From Chrysochromulina tobinii (Eukaryota; Haptophyta; Prymnesiales; Chrysochromulinaceae): a stretch of 39,478 nt of DNA. The notes beneath the pieces were generated by a model. It made no database searches. It saw only the letters and a program-made list of their open reading frames with translations, and was not told the origin of the DNA. Each line of letters opens with the position of its first letter. Position 1 is the first letter of the stretch. Location: the NCBI GenBank assembly GCA_001275005.1, contig JWZX01002564.1, positions 1 to 39,478 on the forward strand, given 5' to 3'. Shown in pieces: positions 8,649-16,470 of the stretch. Both the position numbers and the translations under genes were made by a program.

Positions 8649-9351
8649 GTGTGTGCAGTGTGAAACATGTGCGAGACAGATGACAGTGGCTAGACAGTGG
8701 CCGCGTGAGGCCTGCTAGGCCACACCCCAGGTCCCGGAGGCATGCAGTCACATGCATTCCCAACCACCGACTGTGTTTACCAAATTAGTGTGTAACGGGC
8801 TGAGCGCGAGCCCGCCAGTTTGTTGTGCAGTAAGATTCCCGCGCCGCTAAGGCAGCCGGGTCTCATGGCTACCCCCTGGAAATACACGGGGCAGTTGGTG
8901 CCGCGAGCCAAGCAAGCCGGTGGGACGGCTGCGCTCGAGCACCCCGCACGCGGTGGCGTTTCTTACGTGTATAACGTGTAACGTGTAAGAAACGAGAACA
9001 TGCTGCGAGTTGTCAGTGCGGTGTGAGGCTTTGGCCGTCGCGGCGTGGTCGCGCGCCGCGCGGCGTACCCGCTACCCCGCTAGAGGGAGTTCGAGACTTC
9101 GAGTTCGGTCAGTTGTGACGGTTGAGACTCTTGAGTGGACCGAGATATGGTTTCGCTGCACTAGAGAGCTAGCTAGGCCGCACGGCACAAGCGTGTGCAC
9201 AAGGTAGCTATACTACGCATGTATTCAAATTCGAAATGGCCGCGCTCTGCGGCGCCGCCGCCGGGGGTAAACGTAAAGCGGATTCTGGCTAGCTTTAAGC
9301 TAAGCTAAAAAGCTTTGGTGCTGCCCAACCACAGGCATTGGGCCTCACCCC
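8649..9351. other. Intergenic region between convergent genes; no gene seen
   Basis: About 700 bp between the 3' ends of the IQ coiled-coil gene (+) and the EXS transporter gene (-). No sustained coding frame. It contains one clear hairpin-forming inverted repeat (listed separately) and short AT-richer stretches near 9181-9315, as expected for 3' untranslated regions. Confidence 0.55.
8957..8994. repeat. Perfect 10-bp inverted repeat with 18-nt loop
   Basis: Arms cgtttcttac (8957-8966) and gtaagaaacg (8985-8994) are exact reverse complements. The loop and inner arm edges carry three acgtgta/cgtgtata-like words. It lies about 310 bp after the + strand stop and about 360 bp after the - strand stop, so it could be a 3'-end structure used by either convergent transcript. 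Function is inferred from position only. Confidence 0.5.
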
Positions 9352-11025
9352 TCACGAGATTTCCTTTTCCATGCGCATCGCGTTCAATGCGAGCTGTGCT
9401 TCTATGCGCTCTTCTTTAGTTGCAGTGGGTGGGAGCAGTGGCTCACGCAACTCTTGAAGCTTGGGGACGGTGACGGCGGCCATTGCGTCCATCCCTATCT
9501 GGAGCTCCGCAGCGTGCACTTGCTTGGCCATCCGCTCAATCTGCGCCCACTCGACGCGCAGCAGCGCCCATGTCGCCCGGCGCAGCAGCTCAACAGTACC
9601 AAGTAGTAGCGATACGTGTTGCTGCACAACTGTCTGCGAAGGCGAAATGTACACCGCCCAGCCCAGCCTGGCGACAAGGTCGACGACGATGGCGGTCACG
9701 TACCACTTCGGCTCGAAGACGCGCACCGGCCGGAGCCAGTACGACGCGCCTTTGAACTCGCCGCCGTTACGTGGCTGACTTGGCGTGAGCAGACTGCGCA
9801 CAAAGCGGCGCAAAGGCTGCGGCCCGATGCCCCAGTCGACGAGCACGTCCCAAGAGAACGCGAAAAGCGTGGACCAGATCGACGCGATGAGCCAGTATTC
9901 GGAGCGCCCGCCGGTCACTGATAGGATGACCACCAACAGTGAGCTAATGTACTTTCCCGCATTGTAAAGGGGCTGCCGCCACTCCTCGCTGCCCGCGCGC
10001 ACTGCATCATGGATCTGGCGAATGCATTGCATGAATCGAATGTAGAAGGGCAGCACCGAGAGCAAGATGAACGAGGCGCGGTACGTGGGGTTGGCGTTCG
10101 TGCACACGACGAGCTCGTGGTCGAAGGCCTTGTTTTGCGCATCCCAGCCGCCCACCATGAAGGCCTCACCTGAGGTGAAAATGCACGTTGAGTAGAGCAG
10201 ATCTATGAAGCACTTGGGCATCGAGCAGAAGACGTCCGCCACAAAATTGCAGGCAAAGGAGGGCGAGGAGAACGGAGCGAGCAGCGCTCGCACGATGCTA
10301 TGGGCCAACGCGCTGCGCTGGGCAGCGTCATGCCATTCGGGCATCCAATCGACCGGGTATGCAACGATCGCGAGCGTGCCGATGAACGCGGCCAGCGGCC
10401 AAATGTGCTTGTACGTGTACAAGTGTGAGCGCACGGTGAGCACCAGCCAAAAGGTAACGAACGAGAAGAAGTTCACGAACATGAGTGACGAGGAGTAGCG
10501 CACCACGGCGTGATAGTTTGTGCGGTCGGCTCGCACTCCGAGAATGGCGGCATAGTCGATGCCAGTGCGCTTCCAAGTGAAGAGGAGCAGCCCGAACAGG
10601 ACGCCAAAGAACGAGAGAAGGAAGGAGCCGCGGAAAAGAGGATAGTAGAGCTTGGAGAGCTCATCGATGGCTTCATTGGACGATAGCGTGACCAGAAGGC
10701 CCATCACAAACATCTGCAGGTTGATTCCGGTGCGCATGCCGAGCGAGAAGAAGAGCCACTTGAGCGTATCCACCTCCACCTCCGATGCCTTCTCCGTGCC
10801 GAGTGAATCGACCACCATCACTGGCGGTTTGCGAAGAGTGCTCATGGCGATACGAAGGCGAGCGGACATGCTTGTGTCCGACAAGACCTCGTCGTACGAG
10901 TGGCACCGCCGGGTGAGCGAGGGCCTTTCTAAAGGTGTCGCAGCGTTGAACCCATGGCGGAGCATGGCATCGGAGGTTGACCCCATTTCGGACATTCGGA
11001 GAGCAGGATGGCCCGTGTCCAGCAT
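9352..11025 (-). CDS. EXS-domain membrane protein (XPR1/SYG1/ERD1-like), no SPX domain, 557 aa
   Basis: ATG at 11025; the frame upstream is closed by a stop near 11097, so no longer single-exon start exists. After a polar N terminus of about 100 residues come several hydrophobic helices: FVMGLLVTL, FRGSFLLSFFGVLFGLLLFTW, LMFVNFFSFVTFWLVLTV, WPLAAFIGTLAIVAYPV. The EXS signature follows: FVADVFCSMPKCFIDLLYS, LLSVLPFYIRFMQCIRQIHD, LYNAGKYISSLLVVIL, YWLIASIWSTLFAFSWDV and DWGIGP. EXS proteins of the XPR1/PHO1 group export inorganic phosphate; ERD1-type members without SPX act in the Golgi. The N-terminal SPX domain, which senses inositol pyrophosphates, is absent here and I see no SPX-like exon upstream. 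The C-terminal tail is helical and cytosolic. Fold assignment is firm; whether it is a Golgi or plasma-membrane phosphate carrier is open. Confidence 0.88.
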   Translation of the reverse strand: MLDTGHPALRMSEMGSTSDAMLRHGFNAATPLERPSLTRRCHSYDEVLSDTSMSARLRIAMSTLRKPPVMVVDSLGTEKASEVEVDTLKWLFFSLGMRTGINLQMFVMGLLVTLSSNEAIDELSKLYYPLFRGSFLLSFFGVLFGLLLFTWKRTGIDYAAILGVRADRTNYHAVVRYSSSLMFVNFFSFVTFWLVLTVRSHLYTYKHIWPLAAFIGTLAIVAYPVDWMPEWHDAAQRSALAHSIVRALLAPFSSPSFACNFVADVFCSMPKCFIDLLYSTCIFTSGEAFMVGGWDAQNKAFDHELVVCTNANPTYRASFILLSVLPFYIRFMQCIRQIHDAVRAGSEEWRQPLYNAGKYISSLLVVILSVTGGRSEYWLIASIWSTLFAFSWDVLVDWGIGPQPLRRFVRSLLTPSQPRNGGEFKGASYWLRPVRVFEPKWYVTAIVVDLVARLGWAVYISPSQTVVQQHVSLLLGTVELLRRATWALLRVEWAQIERMAKQVHAAELQIGMDAMAAVTVPKLQELREPLLPPTATKEERIEAQLALNAMRMEKEIS

Positions 11026-11615
11026 CGGCGCAAGCTTTGACGAAACTCGAAAGTTCGAACTTGAAATTGGGGTTGCAAAAACAAACCATGAATTTCACTC
11101 AACATCCCAACGGGTGCACACACACCGTCACGCCGCCGACACAAGCATGAGCGCCGCTCCAATACAATGTACAGCTCCTGTACGTTTGTAGCGGGTCACT
11201 CTCGTCTCCTCCAGCCTGTCGCGACTCGCTTGCTCTGTTGCTCGCGCGCGCACGCTAACGCCGGTTCATGTAACCCTTAACCCTAAGAAACCCAGGCCAC
11301 TTTGGCACGCATCGGAGCCTCATGTGCGGCCCGCCCCTTTCTCGCGCACGCGGATTCGCGCCATGCCCAGCAGTGCCACGTGTTCACATCCTTGCTTTCC
11401 GATGCCCCTCCCCGAGCCCATCACATCACATTATACGCGCCAGCGACGCATGGTAGCAAGTCGCGGGCTCGAGGGGCGATGCCGCCGCCTTGACACCGTC
11501 ACGCCCTTGCGGGGCGCCGCCTGCTGCGTCACCGGCGCTGCGCCGCCGACTGCGCTGCTGCGCCGCCTGACGCACCATCCGACACCGAGCACGCACGCCC
11601 CTAAGCCCGCGCCCT
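11026..11615. other. Intergenic, no gene seen
   Basis: Upstream of the EXS gene and downstream of the Cys-rich gene, both on the - strand. Short ORFs here have no domain and high Arg/Pro shadow composition. A few ccctaa-like words near 11271-11290 are not a telomeric array. Confidence 0.5.
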
Positions 11616-12707
11616 CTAGCGCTCCATCTCTTCGCTCTTGATCGGCGCGCCAACTGGGCGAGCCATGGCGACCGGCATGCCGCCGCCAGGATAGGCACCC
11701 GGGTAGCCGCCCTGCGGCGGGTAGCCGCCCTGCGGCGGGTAGCCGCCCTGCGGCGGGTAGACGCCCTGCGGCGGGTAGACGCCCTGCGGCGGGTAGCCGC
11801 CCTGCGGCGGGTAGCCGCCCTGCGGCGGGTAGCCGCCCTGCGGCGGCGCCATCATGCCGCCGCCAGGATAGGCAACCGGCATGCCGCCGGCAACCGGCAC
11901 GGCGAACGCGACGGGCGACTGGCCCTTCGTGTACCCGCTCTTGATGTCACGCTGGACCTCGTGGTACACCTGTGCGCCCATGCAGCCGGCCACAGAGAGC
12001 GTCACCAGGTCCGCGATCAGGTCGAGGATCGCAGCGGCATCGCGGAACTCTTCGGCGAAGATAGCGGCTATGTGGAAGAGGCACGAGAGGATCTGGAGGA
12101 AGTTGGCGAACGCGATGATCTGCCAGTCGCACGGATCGGGCTGGATCTGCTTCGTATCCATCATGTGCAGGCGAGCCACCGAGAGCGACGTCATCGGGAA
12201 GCAGCAGCCCTCGAGGCACAGACCGAGAGCCGAGCCGGGGCAGCACTCGGCGGGCTGGAGGCAGCAGCAGGGCGGCAAGTAGTTCTGGCAGCAGATGAAG
12301 TCCGCTGTGCCGTTGTGGTAAGTGTCAAGGATCTTCGAGCGCGCCCAGCAGGCCGTGAAGCCAAAGGGCGAGCCGAGGGCCGAGGCGCAGCAGCACAGCG
12401 GCTCCTTGCAGCACGCATCCTTGAGGCCGAGCGCGAACACATTCGGGTTGTTCGCGTAGGCCATGAACTGGCTGTACTGGGCGTTCTTCGCCTTGTTTTG
12501 TGAGTCAATCTGGTCAATGAACAAATGCGAGCGAACACGAATTGTGTCAGAAGGATGCGCACGGTGCCGCACGCGCGGTCGTCGCGAGCACGCGATCTAG
12601 AGGCTGTTGCGCAGTACGCTCCCCCGCACCACGATCTGATGCTGGGCACGCGGCTGCTCGCGCACCTTCTCGGGCGGCGTGTTAGGGCAGAGGAGGAAGA
12701 TGCACAT
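11616..12707 (-). CDS. Cys-rich PLAC8-like membrane protein with XYPPQG repeat tail; two-exon model
   Basis: The long frame running to 11616 has no ATG before MAYANNPN; its upstream end is a GTG. A better model adds a small first exon, 12707-12666 (ATG, 14 residues [14 protein letters not shown]), spliced from an AAG/GTGCGC donor to an acceptor ending ttgaccag (intron 12665-12510, 156 nt, phase 0). This yields about 311 aa. The body has dense Cys clusters ([44 protein letters not shown]), a conserved-looking [12 protein letters not shown], and two hydrophobic helices ([38 protein letters not shown]). The tail is about seven YPPQG hexarepeats plus GGM linkers. Cys-rich PLAC8-like proteins of this kind occur widely in protists as small membrane proteins of unknown function; XYPPX tails are typical of membrane-associated proteins. 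It is head to head with the ArfGAP gene (196 bp between ATGs). Confidence 0.72.
11701..11850 (-). repeat. 18-nt coding minisatellite (G/V-YPPQG units)
   Basis: Tandem near-identical 18-nt units encode seven YPPQG-type hexapeptides preceded by a partial one; two neighbouring units read VYPPQG instead of GYPPQG. The units stay in frame. They form the cytosolic tail of the Cys-rich membrane protein. Confidence 0.85.
12510..12665 (-). other. Predicted intron of the Cys-rich membrane protein gene
   Basis: Donor GTGCGC directly after AAG, acceptor CAG after a pyrimidine/AT-rich stretch (cgtgttcgctcgcatttg), phase 0, 156 nt. Chosen because the downstream frame lacks an ATG and the small upstream exon supplies one in phase. 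Not confirmed by transcript data. Confidence 0.55.
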
Positions 12708-12903
12708 CTTGCAAGCGGGCGGGGGGGAGAAGTTGCTGAGGCCCAAGGAAGCTTCGCGACACAAAGGAAGACGCCAGGCGCTGTAACGGTACAGGACTCG
12801 GACCGACCTTGAGACGGCGGATCGTGCTGTGATTCGGCTGTTCACTGCTGAGTATTCATAATGAACCAGCGAAGGCCGTACGGTAAACCAAGGAAGACAC
12901 GAA

Positions 12904-13803
12904 ATGGCAGACGAGTTCGCGTATAAACGCGACAGCAAGCTGCAAGAGCGACTGTCCCGCGAAATCGAGGTGCTTGTAAAGCAACCCGGCAACACAGTAT
13001 GCGCCGACTGCGACGAGACGAAGAGGATTCGATTCTGCTCCGTCACGCTTGGCGTGTTCCTTTGCAATCGCTGCTACGGCCAGCACCGGCAGCTCGGGGC
13101 ACATGTCACCAGAGGCAAGTGCCTAGGGCTGGACGCATGGAAGCCCGAGGAGATTGAGCTGCTGCGTGCCATTGGGAACACGAAGGCGAACGCACGCTAC
13201 GAGGCGAATTTACCACCGCCACCCTGGAAGCGGCCGACTACCGCATCAACCGAGCGTGAGGTCCTCGCATTCATCAAGGACAAGTACGAGCGGCAGAAGT
13301 TTGCTGCGGTGCAATTTTCTGGCACAGTAGCCTCCATGCCAGCAGCAGTTGCAGCTGCTGCACTACCACCACCCACCGCGCCTCCTCCTGCCCCGTCGCT
13401 TGCTGCAGACTTGCTAGGAGGCTGGGCTAATTTCGACGAGCCAAAGGGCAGCAGCAGCAGCGCAGCCACGCAGCCTGTGGTCGCCGCTGCTGCACCATAC
13501 GATCTTCTGTCCATGCTGGACAGCTCAGCGATCAGCACGCGGCCCACCATGCTAGCAGCCCCGTCGCCTCCTATGCCCGCGGCAAACATCGGCGGCACAG
13601 GCGGCGGCATGGGTGGCGACGGCACGGGCGGCGGCATGGGCGGCGGCACGAGCGGCGGCATGGGCGGCGGCACGGGCGGCGGCATGGGCGGCGGCATGGG
13701 CGGCATGCCTCCATTCATGAATCCGATGAATCCGATGAATCCGATGGGCATGTTTGCCACCCCTCCTCCAGACCCATTTTCGAGCTTTGGGAAAATGTAC
13801 TAA
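12904..13803 (+). CDS. ArfGAP domain protein with Gly/Met-rich tail (299 aa)
   Basis: ATG 12904. Residues about 12-130 form an ArfGAP domain: the zinc finger is CADC at 33-36 and CNRC at 54-57 with 17 residues between, followed by the catalytic-arginine segment YGQHRQLGAHV with Arg62, then LDAWKPEEIELLRAIGNTKAN and REVLAFIKDKYERQKF. This is the small SMAP/AGFG-like layout: an N-terminal GAP domain followed by a disordered adaptor tail. The usual second invariant basic motif (VRS) is replaced by TRGKC, a modest departure. The tail has WANFDEP and YDLLSML, plausible short clathrin or adaptor motifs, then a GGGMGG-type repeat (13590-13710) and an NPM triplet. It likely stimulates GTP hydrolysis on Arf GTPases in vesicle traffic. 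Tandem with the malic enzyme gene 121 nt downstream. Confidence 0.9.
   Translation: MADEFAYKRDSKLQERLSREIEVLVKQPGNTVCADCDETKRIRFCSVTLGVFLCNRCYGQHRQLGAHVTRGKCLGLDAWKPEEIELLRAIGNTKANARYEANLPPPPWKRPTTASTEREVLAFIKDKYERQKFAAVQFSGTVASMPAAVAAAALPPPTAPPPAPSLAADLLGGWANFDEPKGSSSSAATQPVVAAAAPYDLLSMLDSSAISTRPTMLAAPSPPMPAANIGGTGGGMGGDGTGGGMGGGTSGGMGGGTGGGMGGGMGGMPPFMNPMNPMNPMGMFATPPPDPFSSFGKMY
13590..13745 (+). repeat. Gly/Met/Thr-rich coding repeat and NPM triplet
   Basis: Irregular 12-15 nt units (ggcggcatgggc / ggcggcacgggc) encode GGM/GGT runs, followed by three aatccgatg units encoding NPM. All inside the ArfGAP reading frame; the length is probably variable between strains. Confidence 0.8.
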
Positions 13804-13924
13804 TCCTCGATTGTCCGGATCCGGGTCCGTGCTGCTGTGTGCCTGAGGGTGACTACGGTAGTGGCGCAAAAGTTCGAGAGAGAATTCACAGGAAAGATTG
13901 TATCTCAAGTTTCTCAACATCGGC

Positions 13925-15757
13925 ATGCAGACCACCCTGCTATGCAGACACCGTGCGCGGCTGCTTGCGCAGCCCATGGGGTTGCGCCACACGACGACGC
14001 TGCTCGGCAGCTTTCTGCAGCGCGCTCGGCCGCTCTCGAGCTCGAGTGGGACCCCGAGGAAGGGCGGCAACTTCAGATTTCTCGCGCCACTCAATGCCAG
14101 AAAGGCCAAGGGCACCGACATCCTCAACGATCCGTTCTGGAACAAGGGTTCCGCGTTCACGCGCGAAGAGCGCGACCGGCTCAAGCTGCGCGGGCTGCTG
14201 CCGTCGGTGTACATGACGCTCGAGGAGCAGGTCCACTTCTTCCTCGTGCGGCTGCGCGAAGTCCCGGACCCACTGCAGAAGAGTCTGATGCTCTCGGAGC
14301 TCGCCAACCGCAACGCGACGCTCTTCCACCGCGTGTTGATCGAGGAGATCGAGGAGATCGCGCCGCTCGTGTACACGCCGACGGTCGGCCTAGTGTGCCA
14401 GCAGTTTTCGCACAACTTCACGCGGCCGCGCGGGCTCACCTTCACGCCCGACGACCGCGGCTCCATGGCCATCATGATGCAAAACTGGTCGCACTCGTCG
14501 TGCCAGGTCGCGGTCGTCACCGACGGCTCGCGCATTCTGGGCCTCGGCGACCTGGGCGCCAACGGCATGGGCATCCCCATCGGCAAGCTCGCATTATACT
14601 GTGCGTATGGGGGCATCGCGCCGCACCGCACGCTCCCCGTGATGCTCGACTTCGGCACCGACAACGAGTATTACCTGACCGATCCGGACTACAAGGGCTG
14701 GCGCGGCCGCCGGCTGCGCGGCGACGACTACTACTCGCTCCTCGACGAGTTCATGCAGGCCGTCTTTCGGCGCTACCCTTCAATGCTTCTCCAGTTCGAG
14801 GACTTTTCGTCGGACAAGGCGGCTCCCATACTCGACAAGTACCGGAAGCGCTACCTGTGCTTCAATGACGACATCCAGGGCACGGGCGCCACCGTGCTCG
14901 CTGGCGTGCTCGGCGCGCTGCGCATGATCGGCCGTCCGCCCGAGGCGATCAAAGATCTCAAGGTGGCGGTCGTGGGCGCCGGCAGCGCTGGGCTCGGGGT
15001 GGCGCAGGCTCTTCACACGGCGATGCTCGAGGCCGGCTGTGTGGACGCGGAGACCGCCTCCAAGAACTTCACCGTCTTCGACGTCAAGGGTCTCCTCGGC
15101 AAGGGGCGGAAAGGCCTCACGGCTGAGGCATTGCCTTTCCAGCGGCACGACCTAGCCGACGGCCTCTCGCTTGAAGAGACCGTCAAGGCGGAGAAGCCGC
15201 AACTCATCCTGGGCCTCTCGGGGCGCAAAGGCACGATCAGCGAGGGCGCGATCCGCGCGATGGCCGCCACGCACGAACGCCCCTTTGTCTTCCCGCTCTC
15301 CAACCCGACCTCCCAGACCGAGCTCACGCCCGCTCAAGCATACGAATGGACGCAGGGGAAGGCCATCGTAGCCACCGGTTCGCCCTTCGACCCCGTCACG
15401 TACGGCGGGCAGACGTTCTCCCCGTCGCAGTGCAACAACATGTACATCTTCCCTGGCCTCGGTCTGGGCGCGAGCGTGTGCGGCGCCGAGAGCGTGCCAG
15501 ATTCGATGCTCTACCGCAGCGCAGTCGCTCTCTCCAAAATGACCTCCGCTGAGGAGCTCGCCGCTGGGCGCGTCTTCCCCTCGGTGACCAACATCCGCGC
15601 GTGCGCGTTGCAGGTGGGCATCTCGGTCGCGGAGCATGCGTACGAGCTCAAGATCGCGCGCAACAACCCCGGCCGCGGTGAGACGGTCGCCCAGTTCGTG
15701 ACGCGAAAGATGTACTATCCCGAGTACGTGCCCATCTTCTCGGAGGTGGGCGAGTGA
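13925..15757 (+). CDS. Malic enzyme (oxidative decarboxylating, NAD(P)-dependent), organelle-targeted
   Basis: Starts at ATG 13925 (610 aa); the frame is open a little further up but without an ATG. Residues 1-50 (MQTTLLCRHRARLLAQPMG..., RARPLSSSSGTPRKGG) are Arg/Ser-rich without acids, like a mitochondrial presequence. The rest is a full-length malic enzyme: YTPTVG (about 149), VVTDGSRILGLGDLG (about 196), FEDFSSDKA (about 290), CFNDDIQGTGA with the metal-binding Asp (about 311), the Rossmann GAGSAGLGVA (about 350), PLSNPTS and ATGSPF near the C terminus. It converts malate to pyruvate and CO2, reducing NAD or NADP. Residues after the GxGxxG motif do not settle the cofactor by eye. The AMNRDELA... 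style fumarate site was not assessed. No intron. Confidence 0.97.
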   Translation: MQTTLLCRHRARLLAQPMGLRHTTTLLGSFLQRARPLSSSSGTPRKGGNFRFLAPLNARKAKGTDILNDPFWNKGSAFTREERDRLKLRGLLPSVYMTLEEQVHFFLVRLREVPDPLQKSLMLSELANRNATLFHRVLIEEIEEIAPLVYTPTVGLVCQQFSHNFTRPRGLTFTPDDRGSMAIMMQNWSHSSCQVAVVTDGSRILGLGDLGANGMGIPIGKLALYCAYGGIAPHRTLPVMLDFGTDNEYYLTDPDYKGWRGRRLRGDDYYSLLDEFMQAVFRRYPSMLLQFEDFSSDKAAPILDKYRKRYLCFNDDIQGTGATVLAGVLGALRMIGRPPEAIKDLKVAVVGAGSAGLGVAQALHTAMLEAGCVDAETASKNFTVFDVKGLLGKGRKGLTAEALPFQRHDLADGLSLEETVKAEKPQLILGLSGRKGTISEGAIRAMAATHERPFVFPLSNPTSQTELTPAQAYEWTQGKAIVATGSPFDPVTYGGQTFSPSQCNNMYIFPGLGLGASVCGAESVPDSMLYRSAVALSKMTSAEELAAGRVFPSVTNIRACALQVGISVAEHAYELKIARNNPGRGETVAQFVTRKMYYPEYVPIFSEVGE

Positions 15758-16470
15758 TGCGGAGCAGACGCGCCATGAGGCGTGCGTCGTCGACGCATGC
15801 CCGGGCGGAGGCATCATCTCTGTGAGATCGAACGCATCTCGACCAAGCCGACCCCAGCACGCGTGAACAGGCGCGCGAGCGAATGTGCGCGCACAAGTGT
15901 CGCCTCTGCATACTCCATACACGTTGCACCATGCATTGCAAACGGTGCTCTGGGCACTGGGGGAGCGGAGAGCCGGAGACAGGCGAGCGACGCTCGAAAC
16001 ATGTGGCTGGTTGGACCTGACATCATGGGCTAGTCGATCATGGAAGTGGTATCTATTGACAGAGGTGGGGAGAGCATCCGGGGTTCGAATCCGGGGTCGG
16101 GTGGGGGTACAAAGTAAGTACTAAGTTGAGTTCGGCTTTCGAGCGGCGGGCTGGGGTCAGAAATCCCACGCCCAGCAATGTTCTCGTTCCTTGTTTTGGT
16201 TCATGGTAATGAACTTGTCGTGCACCGTTGTAAGGCAACACATTTCTGTACGGGGTACCTCGAGCGAGTACTTTCACAGCCAATGTTTATAATTCGACAC
16301 CCAAGACACCGGACCGGCGTACATACGGATGCGGTTACCATTTCCATTAGCTCGGGGACCCCTGGACCCCAAGGCGCATCTTTCACACTCAATTTCACAG
16401 CCCGAGAATTTTCCGCAGCGTTTGAAAAAGGCAGACTGTCCTTCAGCCGCCCGTCCGGCATTGAGGTGCG
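15758..16470. other. Intergenic region with an orphan tRNA B-box-like motif
   Basis: About 710 bp between malic enzyme and the next + strand gene. At 16082-16092 it contains ggttcgaatcc, an exact match to the eukaryotic tRNA internal B-box consensus, inside ccgg-ended flanks. I could not fold a full tRNA around it. A 98-codon ORF at 16178-16474 overlaps the next start by ATGA and is treated as a possible uORF. Confidence 0.5.

Noticed and set aside
11271-11293. taacccttaaccctaagaaaccc, telomere-like words
   Set aside because: Only two imperfect units in a gene-rich context; not a telomeric array.
13898-13924. Nine extra codons upstream of the malic enzyme
   Set aside because: They begin with TTG, not ATG; the ATG at 13925 starts a good presequence.
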